A DNA stretch of 64,000 nucleotides from positions 65,675,291 through 65,739,290 of the forward strand of contig NC_092091.1 in the NCBI RefSeq assembly GCF_045679555.1, written 5' to 3'. A model generated the notes under the pieces. It was not told the DNA's origin and did no database searches. It saw nothing but the letters and a program-made list of their open reading frames with translations. Origin of the DNA: Salvelinus alpinus. Taxonomy: Eukaryota; Chordata; Actinopteri; Salmoniformes; Salmonidae. The translations under genes and the position numbers were made by a program. Of the stretch, positions 35,997 to 48,412 are shown piece after piece. Within the stretch, counting starts at the first letter, position 1. Each line of letters opens with the position of its first letter.

Positions 35997-36533
35997 TTAT
36001 CTACGAGTTCATCCGACTCTGAGAAAGTAGATAAAGGGCCTCATAGCCAACATCCCGAAGGATCCCTTTGACTACCAGAGTAAGCAGTTCATTGTATAAC
36101 AGCATCCTCTGGCAGGCTCCCCCTGAACCATTTGGAGAGGCGTTTATTGTACCATATCTCTCCTCAGGAAGCGTTAGCCGTGTGTCGCTCCTCCGGAATG
36201 AAAGGGAAGGGAACAATGTCGAAAGAGGGAGAGAAAGGATACCCGGAGGGAGGGAGAGATGGAGAGGGTTAGAGAGGGGATGAACGGGGGAGTGGAATGA
36301 GTGCGAGATCCACCCTCCCAGCCCTTCTCATTGTTCTCAGGGATAGAAGCAGGAAGCCTCACATTCACACTTTTGCGTCAGGGGATTTTTTATTTTTTTT
36401 ATTTTTTTACAACAACCTATGAAGAAACTGGAGGTTTATTAACTTTGAAGCATCGCTGTCGGTGTTGCTCAGGCTCATTTGTGGGCAAATAGGGAGGGAA
36501 CCTCGAGGGGATGAGATGATCACTAATGAGGAG

Positions 36534-36555
36534 TTGTGTGTGTGTGTGTGTGTGT
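36534..36555 (+). repeat. (GT)n microsatellite
   Basis: Eleven GT units. Confidence 0.95.
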
Positions 36556-37747
36556 CTGTCCCACTGTTGGGGCAAAGGCGCATAGAAGCAATGCCTTTCC
36601 TGTGCACATGCATGCACAATTGTTTTTGTAGTAACTTTAATTAATTTGAAGTAGGCGTTCACCATCTTTGTTTCCTGATGTGTATTCCCCAGTTTGAAGG
36701 TGGATTCTCATATCGGCCTCTCCCCAGCCACTTAAGATTAATGAAAGAGCAAATATGTGAATTCATGCAGAATGGGTTCACCTTTTAGTATGTGTGTATC
36801 CTTCCACTGTATGTGTGTGTGCTGTGGGGAACTCTTCCGCCTTACAGACGAAAGTGCAGCCAGCCTAGACCCTGAATAATTCATTGCTGGCGCGCTTTTG
36901 TAAATGAAAGGTAAAGCGATTGGATAGCATACAGAGAGCCTCATACGGGGTGCTCTCTCTGCTAACTGTTGAATATTTAAAGGGATGGTCCTGACTGCTC
37001 ACCTGCCTTCTAAAACTACAATTCGGAGTCTCTCTGACGGTTTTCTAATGTGACACCATACCTGGGGGTGTTAATAATGGGTAGGTTTGGATTGGAATCC
37101 CGAGGGAGCACAGTCTGCTAGCTGGATGTTACCTGAACCCAAGCTAAGGTTGATATGTCTGGGCTCACTGGTGAGAAACTGAGTCGAAGCAGGTGAGGTG
37201 AGTTAGAGGTGCGCACTTTTTTAAAGAACATTTGCAATAGTACTATGCTATGTTAGGGTGCAAGTTGGGTTGTTTGAGTAACATGCTGACTACACTGGCT
37301 ACGTGTAGTTGATTTTGTCCGTCCACACAAGAGGCGATCATGACACGCAGGTTAAAATATCGAAACCAACTATATTAATTTGGTGGCAGGTCGAAACACA
37401 TGACACGTTCATGGACATTTAGCTAAGCTAGCTGTTGCTGGTTAGTTTGTCCTGGGAGATGAACGTTGGGTTATTTTATCTGACATGCATATGGTCATTG
37501 TTTTTGGCGTATTCTTTGTAGAATTTTTGAGCCCGAGTCGTCATACAAAATGGTGTGTTTTTCTACTCTAACGAAACGTCGTTTTTTGTTGTTGTCTTGT
37601 CTTCTTTGTTGTCTCACCACGTGGCCGGTGAGGTTTGCGTGTAAGGCTTTTCACCTTGCCATCAATATTAGGTAAGTGTAGGCTACAATGAATGGATGTC
37701 ACGTCAGCTATCAGTCATCACTTGCTTATTTCAATGATCAAAATACA

Positions 37748-37770
37748 GTGTGTGTGTGTGTGTGTGTGTG
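37748..37770 (+). repeat. (GT)n microsatellite
   Basis: About eleven GT units. Confidence 0.95.
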
Positions 37771-38621
37771 CGCCCAGTTAAGAACTGCTGTAGTGTTTGT
37801 CGCTCTCACACTGTGTGGTGTTTGGTGGCACCGCCTACTCCCTCTGGTTCTCACACAGCCTGTCTGTGTTTTTATGAAGAGAAACCTTTTGCTGCAGAGT
37901 CCCGGCAGCAGGGTTGTTGGTGCCTCTCTCTCTCCTGAAGGAAGTAACTTAATTACAGTCTGTAGACGGTAAGAGAGGGGGAAGAGCACCAGCTTGGTTA
38001 CCTCCCCGTGTTTGATATAGTAATTAGGTAATATCCACGGGAACTGCTGTGCCCGTCACAACAGGCGCTGTCGCTTTCATCTTCTCCTCAAGGTACAGGG
38101 AGGTACTGAACTTCATTCCTCCGAAAAAAATTAATTAAAAAGATCCGATTCTTGTTTTCTTTTTAAAGGATGAGCTAGGTGTGTCTTCATTCACCTGAAG
38201 AGACGGGTCGTATTTGGAATTTCAGGCTGTGTCGTTTACTTAGAAGAGGTGTGAAGCAGGGGTGTAGGGGGAAATGTGGGATCATTTCCTGGAAGAGGTG
38301 AGCATTTCTTCACAAGTACAGACAGAGCACAGGTAGAAGACAAGTAGACCGTGGTTTTGTCATATCCTGAGGTGAAAGCGAGGCACTTTCCACAACAGCA
38401 GAGCAGCAGAAGAGAAGAGGTCTGGGATTCAACCAGTCAACCTTTGTGTCACTCCTTAATCAGTCCCCCAGCGCCCACAACCCACACACATCCCATGTAA
38501 ATAATTTAAAGGCCCTTTCCTTTCACCAGCCCAGCAGCCAGGCGAAGAAAATGGCCAGTGCACAATTGATGACACAGGACAGCAGAGGACAGTAGGAATG
38601 GCTGCTGATATACTGAAATTG

Positions 38622-38672
38622 CACCCTATTCTCTATGTAGTGCAACACGTTTGACCAGGGCCCGTAGGGCCA
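38622..38672 (+). repeat. Half of the 'gcaccctattc' palindromic repeat
   Basis: 'gcaccctattctctatgtag' followed by 'gtttgaccagggcccgtagg' matches one arm of the 59,857-59,972 element. Confidence 0.7.
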
Positions 38673-39952
38673 TTTCGTTTGCACTCTACGGCTTTAAGCA
38701 AAAAACAGGGTCGGATAGTAAAACTAGCTGCAGATGCACTCTCTGTTAGTGGCGAGGCTTTAAACAACTTGGAATGGTCGCGTCACGCTGTCAGCTTACA
38801 TTTGGGCGTAATGAAAGGGCTGCTCGGTGGGTATTGGATCCGCTGCGCTTTTTTTGTTTAACGTTGGAAAAGTTTATCGTGACTGGATCCATGCAGTGGG
38901 AAGAAATGTAGACTGGACTGTAAGAAATACTATAAAATGTTGAGAGAACCATCTCCTCTCTTGATGATCTATTGGCCCACCAGACTATAAATGCCTTAGT
39001 TTCCCGTAGGCCCACGTCTTAGGTTATACCGGGATCCTGATTACAATACCACGTGAGGGTAATGTGTTTAAATGGCACTGGAGTAAAACCTGCTGGCCAT
39101 TTTTGTTTCTGCTTTTAGACGTTGCTTCTCTATTGTGGGGAACAGGGGTGGAATGACTCAAACACACACTCAGTTTGCTGCGGCGTGTTCTTTGCTGTTA
39201 CTGTGAGAGCTGGGTAGTAGGGTGGCGCTGTTTGTAGGTGGCGCTGTGTGTACGTTCCCTCGTCAGAGAAAAAAGGCGGTCACAGTCACACGCTTCAACC
39301 CAGTCATTCATGCTTCGGGAGCTCCGGACGAAAACAGGAAACCACCCTGCACTGTTCTGTTCCTGGGGCAGCAGGAAGCTGTGGCTGCACAGGCATCGTT
39401 CACTCTTGGAGGGCCCACCCTGTCCACCCAGAACATTGTTGTTGTTGTTCAGCATGTCATGCAGGCAGTCAGTGGACTTGGCCCAAATGTGACATTCCTC
39501 TCTGTTGAAAATAGAAGAGGATAGCCACTTGTAGGCCTGTGGGTTACTCGGCCTAGGCATTTTGGTTTATTGTTGCTGAGGGCGTCATACAGTCAGTGGG
39601 CCTAAATCGGACACTTTTCTGTTGAGAATAGAGGAAGTAGTACCTGTGTTTCTCATGCTGTAGTGGAGGGGAAAGCATTGTACCGTCTTTCCCCACTAGA
39701 GGACAGTCTAGTCAGAGGAAATGGACACTGCAAGCCTGGTCAGATGGAGTGGAGAGAATCATCCTTCACTGGCTCCTATTGGGTCTCTCTGTACAATGTC
39801 ATTGGCGCGGTTACTGTTCGCCAGAGAGATTCCCTGATAACACGCCACTTCCATACGGCTACAACCTTTTAGTTACAGGTTAGGTGAACGTACGCAGCAG
39901 GTTAGGAGAATAAGGTTAATGTTAGGAACAGAGTTAGGTGTTAACAAAAAGT

Positions 39953-39974
39953 CATATATATATATATATATATA
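39953..39974 (+). repeat. (TA)n microsatellite
   Basis: About eleven alternating AT/TA units. Confidence 0.95.
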
Positions 39975-41462
39975 CTGAAACTTTTTTTTAGGGAGTCCCG
40001 TTAGCTAGATTGTAGTAAGATTTGCCTACCGGTATTCACGTTTTTTTGAAGCTGGTACTTGTTGACATTTACGCTCGTCTTAAAAGGGGACTCCAGTCTC
40101 AAGTCACATATAGCACAGTTTGATACATAATCATACCTAATTATTCCCCAGAACTCCTCTGCCTGGCCAGTCGCCATTGTCCTTTCTCCCAGTGTGTCAG
40201 CGATTTGTGAGGTAGGCCTACAGCAGGATCAATGAGGGCAAAATGATCCTGAAACATACATACTTTGATCCCCATGAATTAGTTGGGAAGAGATGAATGA
40301 TCAAGGAAAAAGGCAGAGATTTTAACGAAGGACCCAGCCCGTGCTTGATATAGAACGACGATGGTAATTAGATAATTGAATAATCCACTAACAAGTCACT
40401 ACTTTGTAAATGGAAAGGTTGGAATCAATGCTTATTCCCCAGATCCGCTGTCCGCAAACCACTCCTAGAAAGTGGGAAAACGCTGGACAAACACTGCATC
40501 ACATCAGGCCCAGTGACACACGTGGATAATGATTTTGCGGCCAGGAGTTTGTGGAGTTTTTAATGCGCACTCGCTTTTCTCCATTTTAAAGTCCCTAGGC
40601 CAATCTGGGAATTCCCATCGCTCAATGCCGCGCACCCCTAACCTGGTGTCCAAACTGAATTTGCTATGTATTTTGCTGTTTCACTTCCCTTCAGTTCCGA
40701 TGCCAGGCAAAGCTCACTCCACCCTAGCCCTATGCTTGGCTGTCTGGTCGGTGGCTAGGCCTGCGGCCTACATCAAGACAGACTGTAGATTTACTGGCCG
40801 TCTTTACAACCGCATCACAATTAATACTTGGGAGTGGATCATGTCTTTTACAGATGGTTTCCTCCATCAGAAACAAACACAAGACTGTTCAGATGTCCTT
40901 GACAAATGCCTGCTTTCTGCCTGGGCTCCTTAATTGACTTAGCAGAGTAAGACTCAGTGGCAAAGAAAGTCGCTGAATGTTGGCAATGAATACATTTTCC
41001 CATAGCATGATATTGGCAGTGGAACATCATTGCCATCATGTAGTCTGGGGACTACAGCTGTAAATTAGCGCTTAGCTAAATGTGGTGCAACTTCTCAGCG
41101 CTCTGAGACTATATGTTGCACATTGTCCCTGTCCCAATAAACGTAATAAATCAACTCAAACGGAAGATAGGTCTGATGTTCTAACCATGCTGTTCCCACA
41201 GCCGTGTACTAGTCACCCACAATCCCTCTCTCTCCAGGGACTGAACAAGTCTGATCACACAGGAGGATGATAGCCAGCATCACACAGCCTCCGGCTACTG
41301 CAGCTGCACCGTGATCTAAGGACTCTACGGACTCCCTAGGTACTACTGCACAGGGGAATTGCACTCACACAAGTGTCCAAAAGCATTTAGACATATTCAG
41401 TGAATGATTTCTGTTATGATGAAAAGAGAGGCTGCTTTGTAAGGACTCTAGGTATTCCATAG

Positions 41463-42122
41463 GGCAGGCCACTCCAACCCTGTTCCTGGAGAGCTACCCT
41501 CCTGTATGTTTTCGCTCCAACCCTGTTCCTGGAGAGCCACCCTCCTGTAGGTTTTCACTTCAACCCTGTTTCTGGAGAGCTACAGTCCTGCAGGTTTTAA
41601 CTCAAACCCTGTTTCTGGAGAGCTACAGTCCTGTAGGTTTTCACTCCAACCCTGTTCCTGGAGAGCTACCCTCCTGTAGGTTTTCACTCCAACGCTGTTT
41701 CTGGAGAGCTACCCTCCTGTAGGTTTTCACTCCAATGCTGTTTCTGGAGAGCTACAGTCCTGCAGGTTTTAACTCCAACCCTGTTCCTGGAGAGCTACAG
41801 TCCTGTAGGTTTTAACTCCAACCCTGTTCCTTTAGAGCTACAGTCCTGTAGGTTCACTCTGACTAGAGGCCAACCGATTAATTAGGGCCGATTTCAAGCT
41901 TTCATAACAATCGGTAATCAGCATTTTTGGACACCGATCATGGCATTACATTGCACTCCACGAGGAGACTGCGTGGCAGGCTGACTACCTGTTATGCGAG
42001 TGCAGCAAGGAGCCAAGGTAAGGTGCTTAAAACCTACAGGAGGGTATCTCTCCAGAAACAGGGTTGGAGTTAAAACCTACAGGAGGGTATCTCTCCAGAA
42101 ACAGGGTTGGAGAGCCCTGCCC
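41463..42122. repeat. Inverted-repeat element with expanded 43-bp minisatellite
   Basis: The left end 'ggcaggccactccaaccctg' and the right end ending 'gggttggagagccctgccct' are inverted copies. The left arm contains nine tandem units of 43 bp (from 41,474; each has 'ctgttcctggagagctac' or a close variant). The right arm holds two units in the opposite orientation (about 42,029-42,113). A hAT-like fragment lies between the arms. Confidence 0.88.
41868..42029. mobile_element. hAT-like fragment inside the inverted minisatellite
   Basis: 'ctagaggccaaccgattaat', 'agggccgatttcaagctttc' and 'attgcactccacgaggagac' match, in reverse orientation, the terminus and sub-terminus at 24,700-25,035. It is a short deletion remnant of the same family. 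Confidence 0.75.
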
Positions 42123-44845
42123 TAGATCTTACCCTGTAGGTGAATTATACCCACTCAACTGTCCGAAATTCATTTATTCAACGAAAAGTTCTGATAGATA
42201 GCTAGGCTTCGGAAAAGGTGTTTCCATTTGGTAGCGTTAACATGGCAGGTAAAATTAATTTCATATGAAGCCCGGAATGTCAGACACCTGGCTGAGGTGA
42301 TTCTTTTAATGGGTTCATTCCTGTCTGAGTTATGACTGTCTGAATAACGTTATGTGGTGTCTACTCTGCATCTTAGTCAAACATATTATACACACACATC
42401 AGTAGACTCACAGGTGCTGGGAGAAGATTTAGCCTCGTCTGTAACAAGACTAGAGCCACCATACGGGTAGGGCTGAACTCTAGAGAAATATAGCTAAGTC
42501 CCAAAACGACACGTTTCCAATCTAAAGTTGGAGTCTTTGCGTGTGTGTGTGTGAGAGAGAATATCTGCTCTGTGGTTGTTGCGGGGGAGTGGGTTGGTTG
42601 CTTGCTGTGTTGCCGGCTTGGCCTGAGTAGTAAACTACAGCTAATGAACCCATGCTGCGCCAGGCTCCATATGGAGGAGTGACTGCCTCTCATTCTGTAC
42701 TTGGCAGCACCAACCTCCCTCGCTCCACCCTCCACTCTGGCAGGATTAGACTGTGTGCCAGGTTGCCAGGCCTTTCAGACCAGACTTAAATCTTGACCAG
42801 GCAGTATTATGTCATGGGTAACCTCTGACACAGTTCCATCTCTCTAAGACTCCTCCTAACTGTTTAGGAAGGTTGAGAGAGTTTCAGAGGACTGGAAAAA
42901 GACACACAGCTTGTGGTAGAAAGGTAGAAGTAGCCTAACAGTGTGACCTTGTGGTGTATTGGTTGTCCTTTGTCTCCACAGTGGGAGGAGCGGTGATGCT
43001 TCCTCTGGAGTGTCGGCTAACATGGTTTGTGTGAGGTAACTGAATCCGAGGTGCATGAAAGTAGCACTGCCTCGCTGTGAATGGTGTGCTGAGATGCCCG
43101 CGTCTCGTTGAGCTTGGCTCAGCAGTTCTGTACTCCCAAGACTCACGTCTTACGTTTCAAAACTGACTAGTAAGCTCAGAGACCGACTGAGGTGACAATA
43201 GGTACTCAAGCTAGGGCAAGTGATGGAGATGACAAGTGCCATCTTGTCAGTGACATTCTTGCTTTGTTTTATGTGGTGTCCATGTGAGTCCGTGGAAATG
43301 AAGTCAGCCCGTCAACAGCTGCTCTTGCCCTGTGCTAAAGTCTGGAATTTAACAAGGAGACTTTAATGTGGTGTGTAGAGGATTACTGGCTTTCATCATG
43401 AGCCCGGTTTTCTGCTTCTCTTATTTTACACCCCTTTTTCAGTTCCGTTCATTTTTGTTTCCAACCTACCTGTTGCTTATTGCGTTTAGTCCTGACACTT
43501 GTCATCTCCCCTCAAAGATTAATTTTCAGGGTTGAAGAAACACCCAATGCAATGAATGGGAAACCTCATCACCTGAACATAGGCCTTGCAACTCCAGGCC
43601 CAGCCCACTCTGTACACCATCTGCAGAAGGGGAAGGCTTTTGTAGCCTGGTCTGGCTCCACACAATGGAGCTGTAATTGTATGGTGTTGGCTGTTGGAGG
43701 CTAGCCGTGCATTCCTGATTGCCGGAGACTGATAACTCCGTCAGCCCTTGCTCCTCGCCACACACAATGGATGTTGTGGAAACTAGCCTCCGGTCAAAAC
43801 AATGGTTGGATTTTCTGAAGCTGCCGCCTGCCACCTTTTACGCCGTGTGTGTGTTTCTGTATTTCTTGAAATGTACGCTCTCAAAAGACGTGGTGACCTT
43901 TTTTTAGGCTAATTCGGGAGAACAGTTGGAGTCGGAGATGTGGCCTTATTTTAATGACTGCGTGGCTGCCTCTTCCGCCTCGCAAGTGTTTATCTTTAGG
44001 CTAAATGATCCTAGACTGCACTAAAAGGCTTGCCTCCACATCCTGGCTGCAGAAATATAAACTTGATCCTTTTAAAGTACAGTCTAATGTGCTTTCCTTC
44101 ACTCTAACTGTAAGCAAAGCAAATCCAGTTATTTTCCTTTTCTTCCCCCTTTTCCTTTCATCCCGTTCAGTCCATCTCTTCCTCTCTTCCCTCTGAAAAC
44201 CTCCACCGGTACTGTGGGTGCAGCAAGTCGCTCCGCTCCAGGGATCAATATCGAAGCCGGGAGCTGACACAGTGAAAAGCAATATTTATAAATAATGAAC
44301 TGGACGTTCGTTCACCCGCTCTCTCGTTCTCTCTAGAGAGGAAAATAACAAAATGCTCAAGTAGGGGATTATTGAACCCAGAAAAATAACGGTGTGCTGA
44401 GGTGTGCACAGTCCTGTCTTTTCTGCACGGTAGCCTGCATCAGCCATGCAGAACTAACCAAGGGAGAGAGAGAGAGGGCCTGTATCGTTGTTGCCAAGTT
44501 TTGAAGTTTCCTAAGTGGCTTTTTGTGATTTTCAGTCACCCTGCCGAGAGACTTTTTTTATGTTTGCTTTGCATAGAGAAATTGTGACTGGAGAGTTCAA
44601 ACTAAAGCTGTTCCTCAATGTTTTTGTGACGTTTACATGTGCCATGTTTGTTTGAACAGCTGGTTTTGATCTTACTGTTTCTCTCATGCTACATCTTGAT
44701 CTTTTAGATTTGATCAGCCTCTTCTCATTTCAACATGTCTCTGGGCACACTGTTCCAGGCAGTAGGCTTGTTGATTTGCACGGTTTGTTCCAGTGAGGTG
44801 GCAATAGGGGATCAATCTCACCCTCTCGCTCTCGCTCTCAATTTT

Positions 44846-45092
44846 AAATTAAATTCAATTTAAGGGCTTTATTGGCTTGGGAAACCTATGTTAACGTTGC
44901 CAAAGCAAGTGAAGTAGATAATAAACAAACAATAAAAATGAACAGTAAACATTACACTCACAGAAGTTCCAAAAGAATAAAGACATTTCAAATGTCATAC
45001 GTCTATATATACTCTCTCACCCCCCCTCTCAATTCTATTCAAAGGGCTTTATTGACATGGGAAACATGTTTACATTGCCAAAGCAAGTGAAA
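44846..45092 (+). repeat. Salmonid interspersed repeat, two tandem 5' parts
   Basis: 'agggctttattggcttggga' with 'gttgccaaagcaagtgaagt' occurs at 44,862-44,920. A second start, 'agggctttattgacatggga' with 'attgccaaagcaagtgaaat', lies at 45,044-45,092. Between them the first copy continues through 'cattacactcacagaagttc'. Family not certain, possibly a LINE-derived 3' region. Confidence 0.65.
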
Positions 45093-45836
45093 TATCTCTC
45101 TCTCACTCTATACAACGATCAGTCATGACTTCAAGCAGCCGCTGTCCTTTTCACAGTCCTCACCTGGAGGGAGGCTAACTGCTGTTGATTTCTAGCTAAA
45201 GTCCCCTGTTATCGCCCCGCTGAACACAGCCGACCAGCTGAATACTGAACAGCCAGGCCCAGCCTGCGGCGGAGAGGGACTGTTGTGGTCTCTGGATCCA
45301 CATCTCTTACTTGGCTTCTGCTGTGTGTGGAGCGATAACAGTTCTGATAAGGTCGAGGCGTACTGCTCAGCACAGTAACCTAGGCTACCTATCTTTTGGG
45401 ATATTATACTGGAATATTCACCACCCCATCCTATTTCATACGACACCATTTCAATGTTATCACTCTGTTTTGTATGGTACTGAAAATACTCCGTTTTCTC
45501 CTTTACCGATTTGGCCTAGTCTTCTGTCTGCATATTGGTGGTGGTGATTGTACTCTTAAAGGTGATTATCTTTTTATCTGCTTATTCCGGGGCTATTTAT
45601 ATCGAGCTGGCAGGGTGCCTTGAGCACAAGCTCTATTCTCCTTCCCTCATTCTGCCTCAACTCATCTCCACCCTCACCATGGGCTCTCTCTCTTTCTCTC
45701 TGTCTCTCTCCCTCCCCAACCTATCATTCTCCTCTCAAGGCCTCATGGCTTCATCAACTCTGATTACTATTCAGTGATGAGGTGAATGATTTGCCTGTCG
45801 TTGTCTCCTGCTCGGTGCAGGCTCATCTCCAGGCTC

Positions 45837-46059
45837 ATCTCCAGGGCTAATCGGGTTAAACGCCTGATAAGGTGAGCGAGCAGTGTTGTGGAGGGAGGGA
45901 GGAGTGTAGAAGAGGGGAGATGCTGCTGGAAATTGTACCGGTCTAAGATATGTTTTTTTGTTGTTGTTGCATACATCCTACACTCCCCTCCCTCCCTCCT
46001 TCTACAGCACTGCTCGCTCACCTTATCTCGGGCGTTTAACCTGACTATCCCTGGAGATA
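45837..46059. repeat. Long imperfect palindrome, arms about 78 bp
   Basis: The left arm (45,837-45,914) runs 'atctccagggctaatc', 'ggttaaacgcc', 'ataaggtgagcgagcagtg', then 'gagggagggaggagtgtag'. The right arm (about 45,976-46,059) is its inverted copy with a few small differences. The loop is about 60 bp with 'ttttttgttgttgttgc'. Confidence 0.88.
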
Positions 46060-46262
46060 GAGGCTGTACCGAGCGCCCCCACAGAGTAGGAGATGACGTC
46101 GGGCAAGCAAGTCCCTTTCTATCTAGGCTTCTTTCTCCATTTATTTTATCTGTGCATTTTCTCACGGCGCTCGAGCTTTAAACACTGGTGATGTGGTTCC
46201 CCCCCGTATACACTTCCAAATGGCTTGCCTGACCTTCACCACCACAGAGAGAGCATCTGACA

Positions 46263-47393
46263 CTGAACAAAAATATAAATGCAACAATGTCAAAGATTTT
46301 ACAGTTCATATAAGGAAATCAGGCAATTTAAATAAATGCATTAGGCCCTAATCTATGGATTTCACCTGACTGCGAATACAGATATGTATCGGTTGGTCAC
46401 AGATACCGTAAAAAAAAAAAAGGTAGGTGCGTGGATCATAAAAGTTGATCAGGCTGTTGATTGTGGCCTGTGGAATGTTGTCCCACTCCTCTTCAATGGC
46501 TGTGCGAAGTTGCTGTCGTAAACGTCGATCCAGAGCATCTCAAACATGCTCAATGGGTGACATGTCTGAGTATGCAGGCTATGGAAGAACTGGGACATTT
46601 TCAGCTTCCAGGAATTGTGTACAGATCCTTGTGACATTGGGCCGTGCATTATCATGCTGAAACATGAGATGATGAATGACACGACAATGGGCCTCAGGAT
46701 CTCGTCACATTCCAATTGCCATTGATAAAGTGCGATTGTTTTCGTTGTCCGTAGCTTATACCTCTCATACCATAACCTCACCGCCACCATGGGGCACTCG
46801 GTTCACAACGTTCACATCAGCAAACTTGATGTCTGATAGTTTGTGCAGAAATTCTTTGGTTGTGCAAACCCACAGTTTTATCAGCTCTCCGGTTGGCTGG
46901 TTTTAGGCGATCCTGTTGGAGGTCCTGGGCTGGCGTGGTTAGACGTGGTCTGCGGTTGTAAGGGTGGTTGGACGTTCTGCCAAATTCTCTAAAATGACGT
47001 TTGAGGCGGCTTATGGTTGAGAAATTAACATTCAACTCTGGCAACAGCTCTGGTGGACATTCCTGCAGTCCGCATACCAATTCCACGCACCCTCAAAACT
47101 TGAGACATCTGTGGCATTGTGATGTGTGACAAAACTGCACATTTTAGTGGCCTTTTACTGTCCCCAGCACAAGGTGCACCTGTGTAATGGTCATGCTGTT
47201 TAATCAGCTTCTTGATATGCCACACCTGTCAATTGGATGGATTGTCTTGGCAAAGGAGAAATGCTCATTAATCGATGTAAAGAAATTTGTGCACAACATT
47301 GGAGAAATACGCTTCTTTTAGGATCTTTTATTTCAGCTCATGAAACATGGGACCAACACTTTACATGTTGCGTTTTATATTTTTGCTCAGTAT
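46263..47393 (-). mobile_element. Tc1-like transposon (family B, copy 3), most complete copy
   Basis: Ends 'ctgaacaaaaatataaatgc' at 46,263 and 'gcgttttatatttttgctca' ending near 47,390 are the inverted termini of the family also found at 6,524 and 12,304. At 1,131 bp it is shorter than a full Tc1 but retains parts of the minus-strand transposase at both ends. Confidence 0.88.
46449..47086 (-). pseudogene. Tc1-like transposase remnant (family B)
   Basis: On the minus strand, 47,086-46,817 encodes a helix-turn-helix-like DNA-binding region (STISRLKRHFREFGRTSN, then RRPRLTTPAQD). After a central deletion, 46,790-46,449 keeps DEILRPIVV. From there the frame shifts, so the sequence for the second Asp and the Glu motif is still in the DNA but out of frame. 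The first catalytic Asp region is deleted. The product is inactive. Confidence 0.82.
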
Positions 47394-47971
47394 GTATTGT
47401 GTGGAATATGGAGGTGAATTTTACATTGATCGGCTGTCTCTCTCTTGCTTTCGTCTGATTACTTTTCTGTGACCCGGGAGTGGCATATAATTAGGGTAAT
47501 AACGCTGTCTGGTGCTCTGCCGCTCCACTACTCAGCTACTTAGATGCTCCCTTCTAACCCTCTCCTTTGTATCCAGCTGTCAAACCTTGTGGAGGGAAGG
47601 AGCAGAGCAACGGTTTGATTTCTCCTAACTCCACTCTGCTCTATCCACGCAGCACTGGGTTGATTGACGGGCTCCCGGGAGCACCCATGTCATGAAAAGG
47701 GCAACATACTTTGATTGGCGACTCGGCAGATCGGCTCTGAGCGTCTTATTGCCAGAGCTGCTGGAGGGGGGGAGTAGGCAGGTACAGTGGTGGCAGTCAG
47801 CGGCGTTGACGGGGACAACATCCACATCACTTAAGCAGCCTCATCCGGGGGGGGGAACAAAGAGAGAGAGTAGGAGACGGCAGTAGCAGCAGAGGCAGTA
47901 TCCCCAGCAGCATCCTGCTCCAGAGTGAGCCGGGCAGAGGGAGGAGCCTCAGAGAAGAGGCGTGTGTCTGG

Positions 47972-48040
47972 ATGCTGCGAAGAGGAGAGAAGAAGAGGAG
48001 AGTGGAAGGAGGAGGGAGTCACAAGGGGAATGGACTGTAG
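47972..48040 (+). other. Upstream ORF 1 in the fbxw7 leader, 22 codons
   Basis: ATG at 47,972, stop TAG at 48,038-48,040. The encoded peptide is Arg/Gly/Lys-rich. It overlaps the start of the second upstream ORF (48,030-48,083). It belongs to the transcript only if transcription starts before 47,972. Confidence 0.45.
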
Positions 48041-48083
48041 CATCCGTATTGTAGCAGCAGACTTGAGCCTCCCCAGTGTGTAG
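48030..48083 (+). other. Upstream ORF 2 in the fbxw7 leader, 17 codons
   Basis: ATG at 48,030-48,032, stop TAG at 48,081-48,083. It overlaps the end of upstream ORF 1 in a different frame. Confidence 0.45.
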
Positions 48084-48116
48084 CGAGGTGAGCAGCCTCT
48101 GGCCTTCCCACCAGGC

Positions 48117-48155
48117 ATGACTGCGGAGCCTGCATCCCATCAGAGATTTAACTGA
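48117..48155 (+). other. Upstream ORF 3 in the fbxw7 leader, 12 codons
   Basis: ATG at 48,117, stop TGA at 48,153-48,155. It ends 257 bp before the first in-frame fbxw7 ATG. Confidence 0.45.
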
Positions 48156-48412
48156 CTGGAGAAGTGACATTGCAACTGCAGCCTGTGGCTTGACACACAC
48201 GAGAACCCGGAAGCGTCGTGTGTCTCTGGAGGACTCTGAGCGACTCGGGACAAGGCAGTTATTTGATCTGGGAACTAAACGAATGCTGTGAGGAGCAACT
48301 GAAAGGAACTAAAGAAGGACCCAACAGGACAGCATCAGTCTTTAGCTCTCCCTCCCTCATCCCTCGTTCTTCCCTTGTCGTCTTCTTTTCCTCTGGACCA
48401 GAGAGGCCGCTA

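Larger units (their letters stand above)
34933..41462. other. Non-coding stretch with short repeats
   Basis: No exon was recognised. Contents: a palindromic element (35,813-35,996), GT runs (36,534-36,555 and 37,748-37,770), half a 'gcaccctattctctatgtag' repeat (38,622-38,672) and a TA run (39,953-39,974). AT-rich segments such as 35,160-35,270 and 40,300-40,440 resemble single-copy, possibly conserved non-coding DNA, but conservation cannot be seen from one sequence. Confidence 0.55.
42123..46262. other. Non-coding stretch with two repeat units
   Basis: No exon was recognised. It contains paired 'agggctttattggcttggga' repeats (44,846-45,092) and the long palindrome at 45,837-46,059. The remaining frames are short and have no domain resemblance. 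Confidence 0.58.
47640..48412 (+). promoter_or_regulatory. fbxw7: Probable fbxw7 promoter-proximal region and 5' leader exon
   Basis: From about 47,640 the sequence changes from repeat to a GA/CT-rich, CpG-containing stretch leading without a break into the first coding exon. An inverted CCAAT box (attgg) lies at about 47,713. No TATA box stands out and the transcription start cannot be placed; I infer it between about 47,700 and 47,900. The leader contains four short upstream ORFs: 47,972-48,040 (22 codons), 48,030-48,083 (17 codons), 48,117-48,155 (12 codons) and the minimal ATG-CTG-TGA at 48,283-48,291. Such a leader suggests translational control. The coding frame itself is open upstream to about 48,218, but without an ATG before 48,413. 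Confidence 0.55.

Noticed and set aside
39198..39560. Overlapping frames of 84-120 residues on both strands
   Set aside because: Four overlapping frames on two strands in one 360-bp stretch, none with a domain or splice context, point to a chance GC-rich stretch lacking stops.
40529..40933. 134-residue open frame on the plus strand
   Set aside because: No recognisable domain, no splice signals framing it, and composition like the surrounding non-coding DNA.
45767..46181. Opposing frames of 132 and 97 residues
   Set aside because: Both read through the long palindrome, which yields matching frames on the two strands.
48218..48412. Upstream extension of the fbxw7 frame to 48,218
   Set aside because: The frame is open but has no ATG before 48,413; starting at a GTG codon would be unusual in a vertebrate, and the sequence reads like a leader.
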